Shown: positions 48,267 through 59,565 of the stretch, in pieces | Layout of the letters: the number at the start of each line of letters is the position of its first letter | Position numbering within the stretch: position 1 is the first letter of the stretch | Assembly: GCA_025331445.1 (NCBI GenBank) | Contig: JAIWNE010000002.1 | Span: 372,001-436,000, forward strand | Reading direction: 5' to 3' | Origin: Blakeslea trispora | Taxonomy: Eukaryota; Mucoromycota; Mucoromycetes; Mucorales; Choanephoraceae | DNA length: 64,000 nt | Notes under the pieces: model-generated | Seen by the model: the letters and a program-made list of their open reading frames with translations, nothing else | Databases searched by the model: none | Told to the model about the DNA's origin: nothing | Made by a program: the position numbers and the translations under genes

Positions 48267-50233
48267 ATGAACGCAGGCACAAGAACTTTTAACCCTAATG
48301 ACTATCCTGTGGTGATTGGTATTGATTTCGGTAGGTTACAAGATGAAGCCAGATGAAGCTTAGTTTCAAGATACTGAAATTCATTCTAGGTACCACTTTC
48401 TCTGGCTGTGCCTATGCTTATACACAGAATGAAGAAGTGGTGGATATTGTACGATGGTAAGGAAAACAATACTACCTCTCTCTTTTGAAGTACTTTTTGC
48501 CCCTAACTATCTTATTCAGGCCTAAACAGAACAACAACGTTTATCCAAAGGTTTTTTTTATATAAATATGTATATATTTTCTCAGCTTAATGTGTAACTT
48601 AACCCTAAATAGACACCTACACTCAACTTTTACCAAGGCAATTCAAGCCAAATGACACAATGGGGTAATGCTGCCCGTGTTGAAATGCAACGACCTACAG
48701 CTCGTAATTCTGTCTTGTTGAAACAATACAAGCTCTATTTGGACGAAAATATCGCTAGAGACCTTCCTCCTTTACCTAATGGACTGACTATTGTGGATGC
48801 CATTGCTGATTATTTGAAGGCGTTTCATGAACATGTTGTCAATGAACTAAAGAAAGGATTTGCTCGTAACTATGGTCAACATCAATTTAGATATGCAAGT
48901 AGCTCTTTTTCTTGGTGTATAGTGATTCATTGGATTGACCTTTTTTTTGTTTTGTTTTATAGTGTCTTACAGTACCTGCTATGTGGTCTGATCGTGCCAA
49001 GAACACAATGCGTGATGCAGCTATTAAGGCTGGCTTGATTGATGAAAGTGATCATCGTGACCGCTTGATGCTGATTTCTGAGCCTGAAGCTGCTGCTCTT
49101 TACTGTGAAAAGAAATGTGAACAATTTAACCTTCGACATGGTGATAAATTTATGATTTGTGATGCAGGAGGTAAAACAATGAGATTTAAGGGAAAGTCAA
49201 TATACTGATTGTTTATGAAGGTGGTACTGTGGATTTGATTGTATTTGAGATTGATGAACACAGTGGCAGAAAGTTAAAGGAATCCACCAAAGGCCATGGT
49301 CAATCGTGTGGTTCCGTCTTTCTTGATCGTCGTATGCGTAAATTACTAAAGAAGAAGTTTAAGGAATACCTCAGCAGCATTCCAGCCTCTGCTTTTGAAA
49401 CCATGATGGATACCTTTGTAGACCTGATCAAGCCACAGTTTGATGGCGTAGAGGATCAGTTCATTTCCCTCCCTGCCTCCATGAACTTGGGATCCCTGAA
49501 TAACCCTGCTATTGGCCTGGAAGAAGGTATGCTCTGTCTGACAGCTGCCGAACTCAAGTCAGATGTGTTTGAGCCTGTTGTAAAGGAAGTGCTTAATTTG
49601 ATTGAGGATCAGTTGATCAAGGCAGGTTCATTACAAGCTGTCTTTTTGGTAGGTGGCTTTGGTTCTTCCAACTACTTGTTTGAACGTGTCCAACAAGAGT
49701 TCGGTTCACGTATCGGCCTGGTGGCTGTCCCTCCTCGTTGTGAGCTAGCTGTGGTGCGTGGTGCTGTCTATTTCGGTCTAAATCCTCGCGTGGTGACAAC
49801 ACGTATTCCTCGTTACTGGTATGGTATCGACACCACCACCACCTTTGAAGAGGGTATTGATCCCCCTAGTTACAAGATTGTGCGTGCAGATGGTAGTGTT
49901 CGTTGTGATAACCGATTCTCTGTCTATGTGCGCCGAGGACAACCCTTAGATATTGATAACTGTGTGTCCAAGGATTTCTTTGCTTATTATCCTCATCATA
50001 CCACCTGTACTCTTTATGCGGCTGATACAGAAGAGATGCCTCGTTATACCACTAGCCCTGGTGTACGTAAGGTGGCTAATTTCACTATTCCTATGCCTGC
50101 CTTGACAGGTGTGATGGAAGGTGAAAAGGTAGATTTATCCATCAAAATGTACTTTGGTGAAGTTGAACTAAGAGTAGAAGCTGTCATTCGAGGCAAGACT
50201 TATGGTACAACATGTACTTTTGATACTGATTAA
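48267..50233 (+). CDS. Hsp70-like (HSPA12-type) ATPase, 554 aa
   Basis: Spliced exons: 48267..48330, 48390..48456, 48520..48550, 48613..48894, 48963..49170, 49221..50233. The actin/Hsp70 nucleotide-binding fold is evident: phosphate-1 loop VVIGIDFGTTFSGCAY (spans intron 1), CLTVPAMWSDRAKNTMRDAA, LISEPEAAALYC, the phosphate-2 loop ICDAGGGTVDLIVFEI (spans intron 5) and the adenosine loop VFLVGGFGSSNYLFERV. The C-terminal part is short and divergent, without the standard peptide-binding domain and EEVD tail. That matches the HSPA12-like family common in Mucorales. Intron 4 uses a GC-AG pair (TAT|GCAAGT), the only donor that keeps the frame. The client is unknown. FES1 lies 85 bp beyond its 3' end, on the opposite strand. 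Confidence 0.9.
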
Positions 50234-50318
50234 AGAAAGATATACATGTTTATATATATAAAGAGAGAGAGAGAGAGAGAGACACTTGTTATTCTATACA
50301 CACAAAATACAAATTTTA

Positions 50319-51321
50319 TTATTGTTTTGATGATACCATCTCTTGGTATTCAGATTCAGTTAAAGCCAAGTTTTCCAAGCCAAATTGAGTACGAGCATCT
50401 TGGATATGCTGCTTCAATGGATCAGACACAGATAGACCAGATTTAGTGACGAATGTATGTAATGTACGTAATGTCTTTTCAACCATATCTTCATCCTCTG
50501 TTTCCTTCTGAGTGTACTTGACAAGAATGGCATCTAGATCTTGCAGGGTGTTGTTCTTGACTGCATATTGCAGTACACTGTCATTCTCGAAAATCAAACT
50601 GTTGTACAAGAACACAATCTTCCTTAAGGCTGTTGTGTCATCCAATTGTTTTAAAAGGGTTTGAAGGACAGAGAGACCTTCGAGTTGCTCAAAGGTTTGG
50701 ACACCAGCAGGATTGTGCTTCAAGAAACAAGAGATAGCATAAATGGCCTTGCTACGGACTGAGCCATCTTGGTCTCTTAAGAGTTCAACCAGTGGCACTA
50801 AACCTTGATTATCAAGAAACTAGCATCATCATTAGATACAGAGTAAGACCCTTCTGCTTCCTTTTTTTTTTACTTACAGCTTTTTGTGCTTCAGGGTTGT
50901 TCTGAACAGCAGTACCACACACCCAAGCAGTACCCTTACGCACTTCGGGTTCGGAAGCACTCAGTTGTTTGATAATATCAGGCCATAGCTTCATGTTTTC
51001 AATATTACGGGCATTATCAATGCCTTCAATCAACATTTCCAAGTTGTCTAGTGCAATTACTTTGTTGTCAACAGTATCTTCAGGATTGTTGATACACTCA
51101 ACAGATTCTTTATAGGTTTTTCTTAGTTTATTGTTGTTACTTCAAGAAAGTCATTTACCTTTCATTCGAGTGGCATCGTCTTTACCGAGAATGGCTTCCA
51201 AAATTTTAGGATCATATTTTGTTGGATCAGGTTGTGCTTCACCACGACGAATAGCAGCAGCTTGTTCAGACAAAGAGTTCTGATCGCTATTGTTAACAGC
51301 CCATTGAAGTAATTTTTCCAT
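50319..51321 (-). CDS. FES1: FES1, Hsp70 nucleotide exchange factor, 297 aa
   Basis: Spliced exons: complement(50319..50819, 50878..51107, 51159..51321). Fes1/HspBP1 is an armadillo-repeat protein that releases ADP from cytosolic Hsp70. The N-terminus MEKLLQWAVNNSDQ is the conserved Fes1 start. Then come ALDNLEMLIEGIDNARNIEN, VRKGTAWVCGTAVQNNPEAQ, FLDNQGLVPLVELLRD and VRSKAIYAISCFLKHNPAGV, which are successive armadillo helices. Length equals the family norm. No stop or frameshift. It is convergent with the Hsp70-like gene, which may be a chance neighbour since Fes1 acts on canonical Hsp70. Confidence 0.95.
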
Positions 51322-51366
51322 TGTTCTAATATGAGAGAGAAACAAAAAAAAAAGAATATCTATATG

Positions 51367-51397
51367 CGCGCGTGTGTGTGTGCGTGTGTGTGTGTGC
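51367..51397. repeat. GC/GT-rich dinucleotide tract upstream of FES1
   Basis: A short GCGCGC run grading into GT repeats with one interruption, 46 nt upstream of the FES1 start. It probably lies in the promoter or 5' UTR. Confidence 0.8.
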
Positions 51398-51478
51398 TTA
51401 AATAGGTTTTTTTTTTATTGTTTCTGGTTGCTTCTGGATCAAACTTCCACAAGTCACAAAAATAAAAATAAAAAAAAA

Positions 51479-53674
51479 TTAGGAAAAACGACCCATAATT
51501 TCAGTTGATTTTCTAGGTACAGGTTCTTGTTGAGGAGCCACTTCTTCACCACTAACAAATTTAGTGAGGCTGCCTTCCAATGTACCCCATAAAGAAGAGA
51601 ATGCCTTCTTTTGAAATTTAGGCTTAAGCCAAGATCCAGGATCACTAAGTCGAAAAATATGTCAACCATTTCTCTTTCATTTTGATAATTTCCTTTCTCT
51701 CTTTTTTTTTACCCGCTCTTTTTGCCTGTCATGGCTTCTAAAAGTTCACCCAATGTATTCAACTGCTGCAACAGTCCTGGGTGAAGATAAGGATTGGCTG
51801 TCACATTAGCATTCCAAGTCTTTATACATTGATCAATGGCTTCATAGTAACGCTGTGCTTCATCCAGAAAACCATCGCCTGCTAATGCCCATGCATGAGC
51901 TAATTTATAACCTTGCAGGAAGGGCATGCAAGCTGCTGATGTATGTATCGACTGAACAAACTCGAATATCTCGGATAATTCAGTGTCTTTTTGATTGGTT
52001 TCGGTGCCTAATAAAGTAAATCGCACTTGAGGTGCATCTTTCCCTGACTGAAGAGCCATAGGTGATGATAAAAGATAACTTGTAAAAAAGAAAAATATGA
52101 GCCCAAAAGAAAACTATATATACGATTGTCCCTTTTCTTTACCAAATATGAGCTACTTCAATCCATCCTTGTTGCTTCATTAAATCACCCAATGCAGCCA
52201 AGGCCTCTTGATCTCTTGCTGTTCGATTGGCCAAGATCATAGCCACTGTAGTTCGCCAATGGATCAATTGGTTTGAATCAATCCTAGGTGTCACTGTCTG
52301 TAATCCATAAGTTGTGTTGACATGCTGTACATCCAACTTGACAAATTCCTGTATAGCAAGTGCACCTGTACCTGAAAACAAAGCATACATCACACGCAAC
52401 GCTTGGTTGTTACCAGCAATAGGATGGAATACACGCTTCTGTGCCATCTCGGGCGTAGCGTTCATTTCTCGATCAACAAATTGTTGTATCACTTGCTGCC
52501 ATAACTGCCGATCGACACAGCTACTGATGATAAGCGCATGAGCCCACAAGTCCTCTTGAATCGCATAATCTACTGCTCCACGACGATCTCCCTCAAGCAA
52601 AAGTTGTTCGATTTTCTTTAACATTTGGTCAGATAAGTCGTGCTGGTCAACATGAATGGCATCAGGTAATGAAAAGTAATTAGTTTGTTCTTTTGTTTGA
52701 TTTTCAGGCCTTAATACATGGAGAATAGCCTGATCCATTTTATCTCTATTACGAAAAAGATATGATTTACTTCTCTCTATGTGTATTAATGTGCTTACTT
52801 ACTTGTCATTGACTGTGCCGTCTGTTTCCAACATGACTTGAACTAGTTTCCATAGCAACCATTGATTGGTCGATTGATGAAATTCAATTGATCCGGTTGC
52901 CATCGTATTATGTTGTTCTGTCAGCAGAGTCAAACGATGCTGAATGTAATCGCTTATCTGCTTTTTCTTTTGTTTCAAACTCATTTTGGGATCAAGTAAC
53001 ACAGGACCCAGAGGTGTGCCATTTGGCTTTGTCATTCTTCTGATTTGGACGGAACCCGCTTGTGATTTGACAGTGGATGTATAATAATCGGTGACGGATC
53101 GAGGAAACATCACTGCCATTTTGCCTCCAAATCCAAAGGTGACAAGAGGACATCCTCTTGCTCTATTTAAAGGATCTGGTTGCTGCTGTTGTTGTTGAAG
53201 ACTATAGAGATCTTGCATCGACTGATGCTGTTGATTGTAATACAATGGAGAGGAAGCATGATAAACAGGAGCTGTAGGTGGTCTCTGTAACGGTTGAGAA
53301 TAGGCTTGTTCCGAATAATAACTGATATGTTGATTTGCTAAACCCCGTGTAATACTAGCAGGTGTGGTGGATCGCGATACACTTGCGACCAATGCTCTCC
53401 CACACTCCTCGCAGAACTTTGAGGTTGGTTTGTTTTCCCCATGACAGTTGGGTTCTGGACAGGGTAATAGAACATCAGGTGTGGGCTGTCGAGATTCGAC
53501 TTGCTGAACTTGAGGGGTATAAGAAACGTAAGGTTGGTATTCTAAGTTCGTGTTTGGGTCATAATAGTGTATTTGCTGTTGGCTGTCATAGTAGTAATGT
53601 ACATTAGGATCAAACTGATACCCTCCTTCTTCTGTCTGCTGTTGCTGTTGTGGTTGATAATAAGGTGAAGTCAT
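51479..53674 (-). CDS. SEC16: SEC16-like COPII scaffold, short form, 668 aa
   Basis: Spliced exons: complement(51479..51644, 51713..52078, 52143..52745, 52803..53674). Sec16 organises ER exit sites and COPII coats. The N-terminus is Gln/Tyr-rich and includes a zinc-ribbon-like CPEPNCHGENK...CEECG (about 84-107). The central conserved domain starts at DPLNRARGCPLVTFGFGG, and the ACE1 Sec31-binding region covers GDRRGAVDYAIQEDLWAHAL to HICYLLSSP and LQGYKLAHAWALAGDGFLDE. The C-terminus is short: SDPGSWLKPKF to IMGRFS. Yeast and animal Sec16 are roughly three times longer, so this is a compact form, or the N-terminal extension lies on another unrecognised exon; none is visible in the 600 bp upstream. 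Confidence 0.9.
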
Positions 53675-54301
53675 AGCATACAGACAAAGAAAGGTGACTG
53701 AAAATGCGGAAGAATAATTCTTTTTTCGAGTTGCGCAGATTTCAAACACATTTTTTTGTGTGTGTGTATATATTGGGTGGACAATTGACAGCTCACTATC
53801 AAAAAAAAAAAAAAAAAAAAAAAAGAAAGTGTCACAGACACTGTATATTCTCTCTCTCTCTCTTTCTCTCTCCCTCATTTAGCTCAGTGATATCATATAT
53901 CTTGATTTAATAAGGTGATTTGTTTACAGATTATGGTCTGTTCACAAGCATAAAAAAGTTCTTTTATGTGTGTCTTGCTGTCTTTTTCTCTTTTGATTTT
54001 TGAAGTGATAAGATGGTTCAATGATAGTGTCAGGATGTGCCTGACTATTTTCCATGAGATTATAGCCTTACTCTTCACTTCCAGTAGTTACATAAATGAA
54101 AGCATGTCTTATCCAGACATGAAAATAATAATTGAATTTAGAAAGATGAACACTTCATCCAGCCTGAAAAAGTAATGTATTTATTTGCATTTTTAAATAG
54201 GCGAGCAAGAACATTTGTCTGCCACATGAGGAGGAAGAAGGTGTCCTATCAAGCGAACAAAAAGAAAAAGGAGTGGGGGACAGAATAGTAATGTTTATTG
54301 A
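53675..54301. other. Intergenic region upstream of SEC16
   Basis: About 625 bp with a 24-nt poly-A run and a CT-rich tract (53849-53875). Short frames on both strands are motif-free. Confidence 0.6.
53801..53824. repeat. Poly-A homopolymer (24 nt)
   Basis: The longest homopolymer in the window, upstream of SEC16. Confidence 0.95.
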
Positions 54302-55767
54302 TCAAGTCATAATACTTCCTTCACGAATGGATCGGCGAATACGATCGGACATCATGCGGTCTTTTCGCCCAATAAGAGAAGTAGCTTTACCTACTTGACC
54401 AGCACGCGCGGTACGTCCGACACGGTGTAAATAATCCACTACAGATGTAGGAAAATCATATAGAATAACATGATTCACAAAAGTAGTATCAATACCCCGA
54501 GATGCAATATCCGTGCTGATAAGAATATTGTGATTTTCTTCTGCAGGTGTAGCAAACAATGACAGGGACTCTGTACGACTGGTAGGCGCATCTTTGTACA
54601 GTGCTAAAGCTTCCAGGTTCTTGCTGCTGAGGAATTTGTGTACAAGTTCAACTGATTTCTTTGTGTTACAAAACACAAGTGTCTTGTCATCTTTGATGTT
54701 CTTCTTCAACACTTCCAATAGCGCTAGTTGGCGATTGCCTTGAAATCGTTGAAGATCAACAAACGATTGCTTCAAGTTGGGCAGTGCCTTATGTAGAGAA
54801 GGTGTGGTCATTTTGACCATGGAAGGGAATAGTGCATCTAATGCACTGTGAACCGATTTGGGTAATGTAGCAGATACAATAGCTATCTTCTCAGGTACCT
54901 GAGCTCTTTCGGCTGCCTTTTGCACACGCTGAACAATGGCGCGACAATCATCGCCCCAACCTGCATCAAACAAAGAATCTGCTTCATCAATTATAAGGTA
55001 TCGTGTATCGGTTAATGAAATCGTCTTGTCCTTTTCGTAGCCAAGTAAGGTGGTGGGGTAGTAACAAGTAGATCGATAGGTCCACTGGCTAACATCTCAA
55101 CCACGCGATGACGAGAGGTGCGTCCCTCCAGTCCAACAGCTCGGCATTTGACAATATGACTCAGTAACTTGCAACTCTTGGTTACTTGTTGTACTAATTC
55201 TCGAGTAGGCACAAGCACAATAGCTCGTGGATGATCGAGTCGTCTCTGCATCTTTCGCTTCTCATCGGCCTTTAACATGTGAATGATGGGCAAGAGATAG
55301 GCAAAGGTCTTGCCTGATCCTGTCTCAGCAGCCACAAGGACATGACGATGACGACGGTTTAACAAAGAAGGGATAGCAAGTGCTTGAATTTCGGTAGGTT
55401 TACTAGGATCAGGCAAAACAGTCTGGATCGCTTTAATTGTGTCGTCTGATAGATCAAGATCACTCCAGGTCTGTTGGGCCAAGTGTGCTGAGAGTTCCTT
55501 TGCATTTGTAGGCTGGCTTGCTACATTCTCCTTTTGAATGGTCTCTAGTCGTCGCTTGACAGGTATATATGGTGCATTGGTGGCGCTTTTGGGTTTATTT
55601 TTCTTAAGTGCAGCTCGAAGTAGATCTCGTCTTTCTCGCCCGTTAAGTCCATCCGGCCGCAAATGCTTTGTGAGTGTTGATATGTTAGGCTTGCGCAAAG
55701 CAGAGCGTTTCGATTGTGTGGCTGCTGTTGAAGAAAACAATCTAATACCAAGCTTGAAGGAAAGCAT
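54302..55767 (-). CDS. MRH4: MRH4-like mitochondrial DEAD-box RNA helicase, frameshifted in this sequence
   Basis: From the ATG at 55767 the N-terminus [20 protein letters not shown] is a clear mitochondrial targeting peptide. The first RecA domain has the Q-motif region ([14 protein letters not shown]), Walker [18 protein letters not shown] and [10 protein letters not shown]. At the C4 run 55055-55058 the frame breaks. One frame lower it continues [17 protein letters not shown], then [12 protein letters not shown] (DEAD), [32 protein letters not shown] and [12 protein letters not shown], ending at 54302. No splice pair explains the shift, so one C is missing in the sequence or gene. All helicase motifs are otherwise intact, which favours a sequencing error over a dead gene. 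Yeast Mrh4 assists mitoribosome assembly. The orthology is likely but not proved by eye. Confidence 0.8.
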
Positions 55768-56074
55768 TCTGTCTTTTTCTTTTAAAGTGTCAAAATCGCA
55801 TTTAATGTTTGTCCCAGATATTTTGGGTGTCCCGGAGCTGTAAATAAAGATGACAGGAAAAATAGTCACTGTAGCTTTACATTCTTCAAGGTTATAGTGT
55901 ATATTACCAACGGAAAAGAAGCATACAAAAAGCTATGATATCCAACTCTAACACTAGACAAATAACAAAAATAGAGCTTTGAACAACATATTATTTATTT
56001 AGTAAAGATGAAAGGTTTAGCATAAATGTTACTAATGAAGCAGTAACACGCAAATGCATTACTAGTTGCAGAAA
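55768..56074. other. Short intergenic region
   Basis: About 300 bp upstream of the helicase start, AT-rich. The open frame continues upstream of 55767 for 34 codons to 55869, but those residues precede the targeting peptide and are not taken as coding. Confidence 0.6.
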
Positions 56075-56781
56075 CTAAACTTTTTGAGAAGGAAGTACAA
56101 CAGAATGATTGCTCACAACTCTTTGAACATTTTGCATCCAGTGCATGTAGCAGCCTTTCAAATGGCTCAATACATCCTTCAGCTGTTCATCGGTACTGTT
56201 GTTAATATAGAAGTTATAGTTATAAATAAAGCCTAGGCGCTGAGCGGCAAAGAAGTCCATAGCCATATCCAAAATCGCTGCTTGTTGATCGACATATACC
56301 TAAACATCTGAATAAATTATTCAGCAAAATTAGCTACTTCTAAACCACCGATAATTACTTGAAAGAACACAACGTTGCGAAGCAATTTGGGTTCGTAGAT
56401 GATAGAAAAGCATAAATATCTCTTGCTATCACGAACTGCTTAGTACGTTGCATCAGTAACAGTAGGTTAGGAAGCAAAAGGAAGGCCACAAGCAGCATTG
56501 CTGGAAGCTGATAAGGCAATATGAAAGCTTCCCTCAGAAGCAACTTGCACATGAGTGATACAAACCTCAAATTTCCAAGAAATTTACTGCTCTTACTTAC
56601 GTTGAGGATTAGTCTGGCCCTACTGATTTCATATTTGACTCTGTCTTGGTTTGATAGAACAGGATAAACTTTTCTAGCAGCACCTACATACTCTCTAGTG
56701 CGAGAAGAAATGCCAGTTGAAAGCTTTTTGGGAGTAGTCAAAGGATCATTCTTTATTTTCTCAATAAATTTGTCTTTGTTT
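56075..56781 (-). pseudogene. Decayed gene, transposase-like style
   Basis: Two protein-like pieces remain. The 5' piece (56595-56781) reads FSENKDKFIEKIKNDPLTTP... to YEISRARLILN, then a GTAAGT-like donor. The 3' piece (56075-56285) reads VYVDQQAAILDMAMDFFAAQ, FIYNYNFYINNSTDEQLKDV and LKGCYMHWMQNVQRVVSNH. The LKGCYxHW pattern resembles the central part of MULE-type transposases. Between them the frame has stops (for example after ACGLPFAS). I cannot name the family; it is probably a fragment of a repetitive element. Confidence 0.45.
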
Positions 56782-58035
56782 TCACTAAACAAATGAATAC
56801 GCTTGTATACTCCATGACAATGAGTTCCTTCGCAAATGTTTTTTTGACCAAAGGATTAAGCGCATGAAACGCTGTACTTTGACATGGCAATCTTTGTTAT
56901 GCATGGATGCTTTACGGTTCACATATTACTGTTTAGTAATTAATTGAGCTTACTCTTGGGCTTCATTTCCTTTCGATAAAAGGCGCAAGGTTTATTGACA
57001 TGTTAGACAGCTCTGGGACATATTTTGGTTCTAACAACAATGCCCTTTACAATTTTTTTATTTCTTTCATCCAAGGCCTATCCTATATCAAGGTTATAAG
57101 ATGAAAGATTATAAAGCTGCTCTGTTTCAAAAGTTTCATTATGAAGGTTAAATTCAGAAACAATTTTGTTTGTTTTGATTGTTTTCTTCAGACATGTCAA
57201 ATAACAAAATAGAAAACAAAGCACTACCAATCAGGTACAAAAGTGTAATTTGGGTACATGCGGCTTGCATCTTTATCTTAAGCTCTGGAACACCCGAAGT
57301 ATCCGACACCTTTAAAGCCAAGCTCCAACGAGTTTCATAACAAAGCAGTAGGGCTCTTTCTTTTTTCTATCTCTTGTGTATATACTGTATTTTTCTTCTT
57401 ATATATAAAGTCATAAGAAAGTCTGAAGAGAGAGCACTGATTGCATTATAGCCACAACAATGTGATGAACTACGCCGATATAAAGATGTAATGCATTCTC
57501 TCACTGTTCATTATAAAACAAAAGAAAGAAAACTAACAATACAGGTGGGGATTTCAATGCATAATTCAAAGCTCTGGATTTAACTGAAAGCAAACAGTCG
57601 ATAGATATACTTTAGCATAAGAAAGAAAAAGGAGCGATGCCATTTCTCCATTTTACAAGGGCGGATGGCTGCATAACAACTAAAAACACGAACTTCGATC
57701 TCCGATCCGGCTGTGCTCAAGCGCGAAAACAGCTATTGGCAGTACAAGATAGGGAAGGGGTAGCTCAAGCACTTGTCAAACTGTGTCAAGAGAGAGAGAA
57801 ATATATTACACTGAAGGGTAAGAAAATTAAATACACAGAATTATATACAGAAAGCAAGATGCATTTAGATGTGTCATTGGCTGAGTTTCTTTTCTTAAGA
57901 AATCTAACAAGCCACTTAGATGAAGAGTCAGAGTCTATGCTAAACATGGTTTTACATGATTGCTTTAAAGAGTTCATTAAAGATTTAAGTTTTCTTTTTC
58001 TTTTTCTTTTGTCTACCTTCTCTATTATCAATAAA
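56782..58035. other. Intergenic region upstream of ADE13, with an open in-frame extension
   Basis: About 1.25 kb. From 57637 a frame is open for 133 codons directly into the ADE13 frame, with protein-like stretches such as [20 protein letters not shown] and [12 protein letters not shown]. They do not belong to adenylosuccinate lyase and probably come from an unrelated relic. The last 60 bp before 58036 are pyrimidine-rich, as in a 5' leader. Confidence 0.5.
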
Positions 58036-59565
58036 ATGCACGACAAATATCAGTCTCCTTTAACTTCGCGTTATGCCTCTAAGGAGATGGCCTACAACTT
58101 TTCCGAAGACAAGCGTTATTCAACTTGGCGTACCCTTTGGCTCAACTTGGCTATTGCCGAAAAACAGTTGGGTTTGACAGATATCAGTGATGAAGCTATT
58201 GAACAAATGAAGGCCAACATCTTCAATATTGATTATAAGGTTGCTGCTGAAGAAGAAAAGAAGCGTAGACACGATGTAATGGCACATGTTCATGCTTTTG
58301 GTCTTGTTGCTCCTGCTGCTGCTCCCATCATTCACTTGGGTGCTACTTCATGTTATGTTACTGGTAAGGCATAAATCAAATACTAGAAAAAATGGGTGTG
58401 TGTTTTTGTGAAGAGGCAACCAGGAGACTGACAAAGAGGGAATGCTATTTTAGATAATGGTGATTTGATTATTATCAGAGATGCCTATGATCTTGTTATC
58501 AAGAAGCTTACTGTTGTGATCGATCTTCTCTCCAAGTTTGCTCACGAGTATCGTGCTATGCCTACTTTGGGTTTTACACACTTCCAACCCGCTCAGTTGG
58601 TCACTGTTGGTAAGCGTGCTACCCTTTGGATTCAAGAATTGTTATGGGATTTGAGAAACTTTGAACGTGCTCGCGATGATCTCAAGATGCGCGGTGTGAA
58701 GGGTACCACTGGCACTCAAGCTTCATTCATGGCTCTCTTCAATGGGGACCATGACAAGGTAGAACAACTTGATCAACTTGTGACTGAGCTCTCTGGTTTC
58801 AAGGAAGCTTATCCTGTCTGTGGTCAAACCTATTCCCGCAAGATTGATATTGATGTCTTGCATCCTCTTTCCGGTTTCGGCGCCACTGCTCACAAGATTG
58901 CTACTGATATTCGTTTATTGGCCAACTTGAAAGAAGTTGAGGAACCTTTTGAAAAGGACCAAATTGGCTCTTCTGCTATGGCCTATAAGCGTAACCCCAT
59001 GCGTTCTGAACGTGTCTGTAGTCTTTCTCGTCACTTGATGATCTTGGTCAACGATGCTCTTCAGACAAGTGCCGTTCAATGGTTTGAGCGTACTTTAGAC
59101 GACAGTGCTAACCGTCGTATCTCACTTCCTGAAGCCTTCTTGACAACTGATATCATTTTAACTACACTTCAAAACATTTGTGAAGGCATGGTTGTGTATC
59201 CCAAGGTCATTGAGCGTCGTATTCTTCAAGAACTTCCTTTCATGGCTACCGAAAATGTCATTATGGCCATGGTTAAGAAGGGTGGTGACCGCCAAGAATG
59301 TCATGAAGAAATCCGTGTTCTCTCTCACCAAGCTGCTCATGTAGTGAAGATGGAAGGTGGAGAAAATGACTTGATTGATCGTATCAAAAAGACAAAATAC
59401 TTTGAGCCTATTTGGGATGAACTTCCTCAACTCTTGGATCCCTCTACATTCATTGGTCGTGCTCCTGAACAAGTAGATTCTTTCCTTGAGAAACACGTTA
59501 AGCCTGCTTTGGCTCCTTATGCTGATTCTCTCAAGAACAAATCTAAGGCTGAATTATCTGTTTAG
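58036..59565 (+). CDS. ADE13: Adenylosuccinate lyase, 479 aa
   Basis: Spliced exons: 58036..58363, 58454..59565, joined as [19 protein letters not shown]. The enzyme catalyses two beta-eliminations in purine synthesis (SAICAR to AICAR, adenylosuccinate to AMP) as a cytosolic homotetramer. The start [20 protein letters not shown] matches the usual N-terminus, so ATG 58036 is preferred over the open frame upstream. Visible sites: [38 protein letters not shown], and the superfamily signature [14 protein letters not shown]. The C-terminal helical domain is complete. Codon use is strongly biased to common codons (for example GGT, ACC, AAG), suggesting high expression. Length equals the yeast enzyme. 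Confidence 0.96.

Noticed and set aside
55768..55869. Helicase start upstream at 55869
   Set aside because: The first residues would mask the mitochondrial targeting peptide that begins cleanly at 55767.
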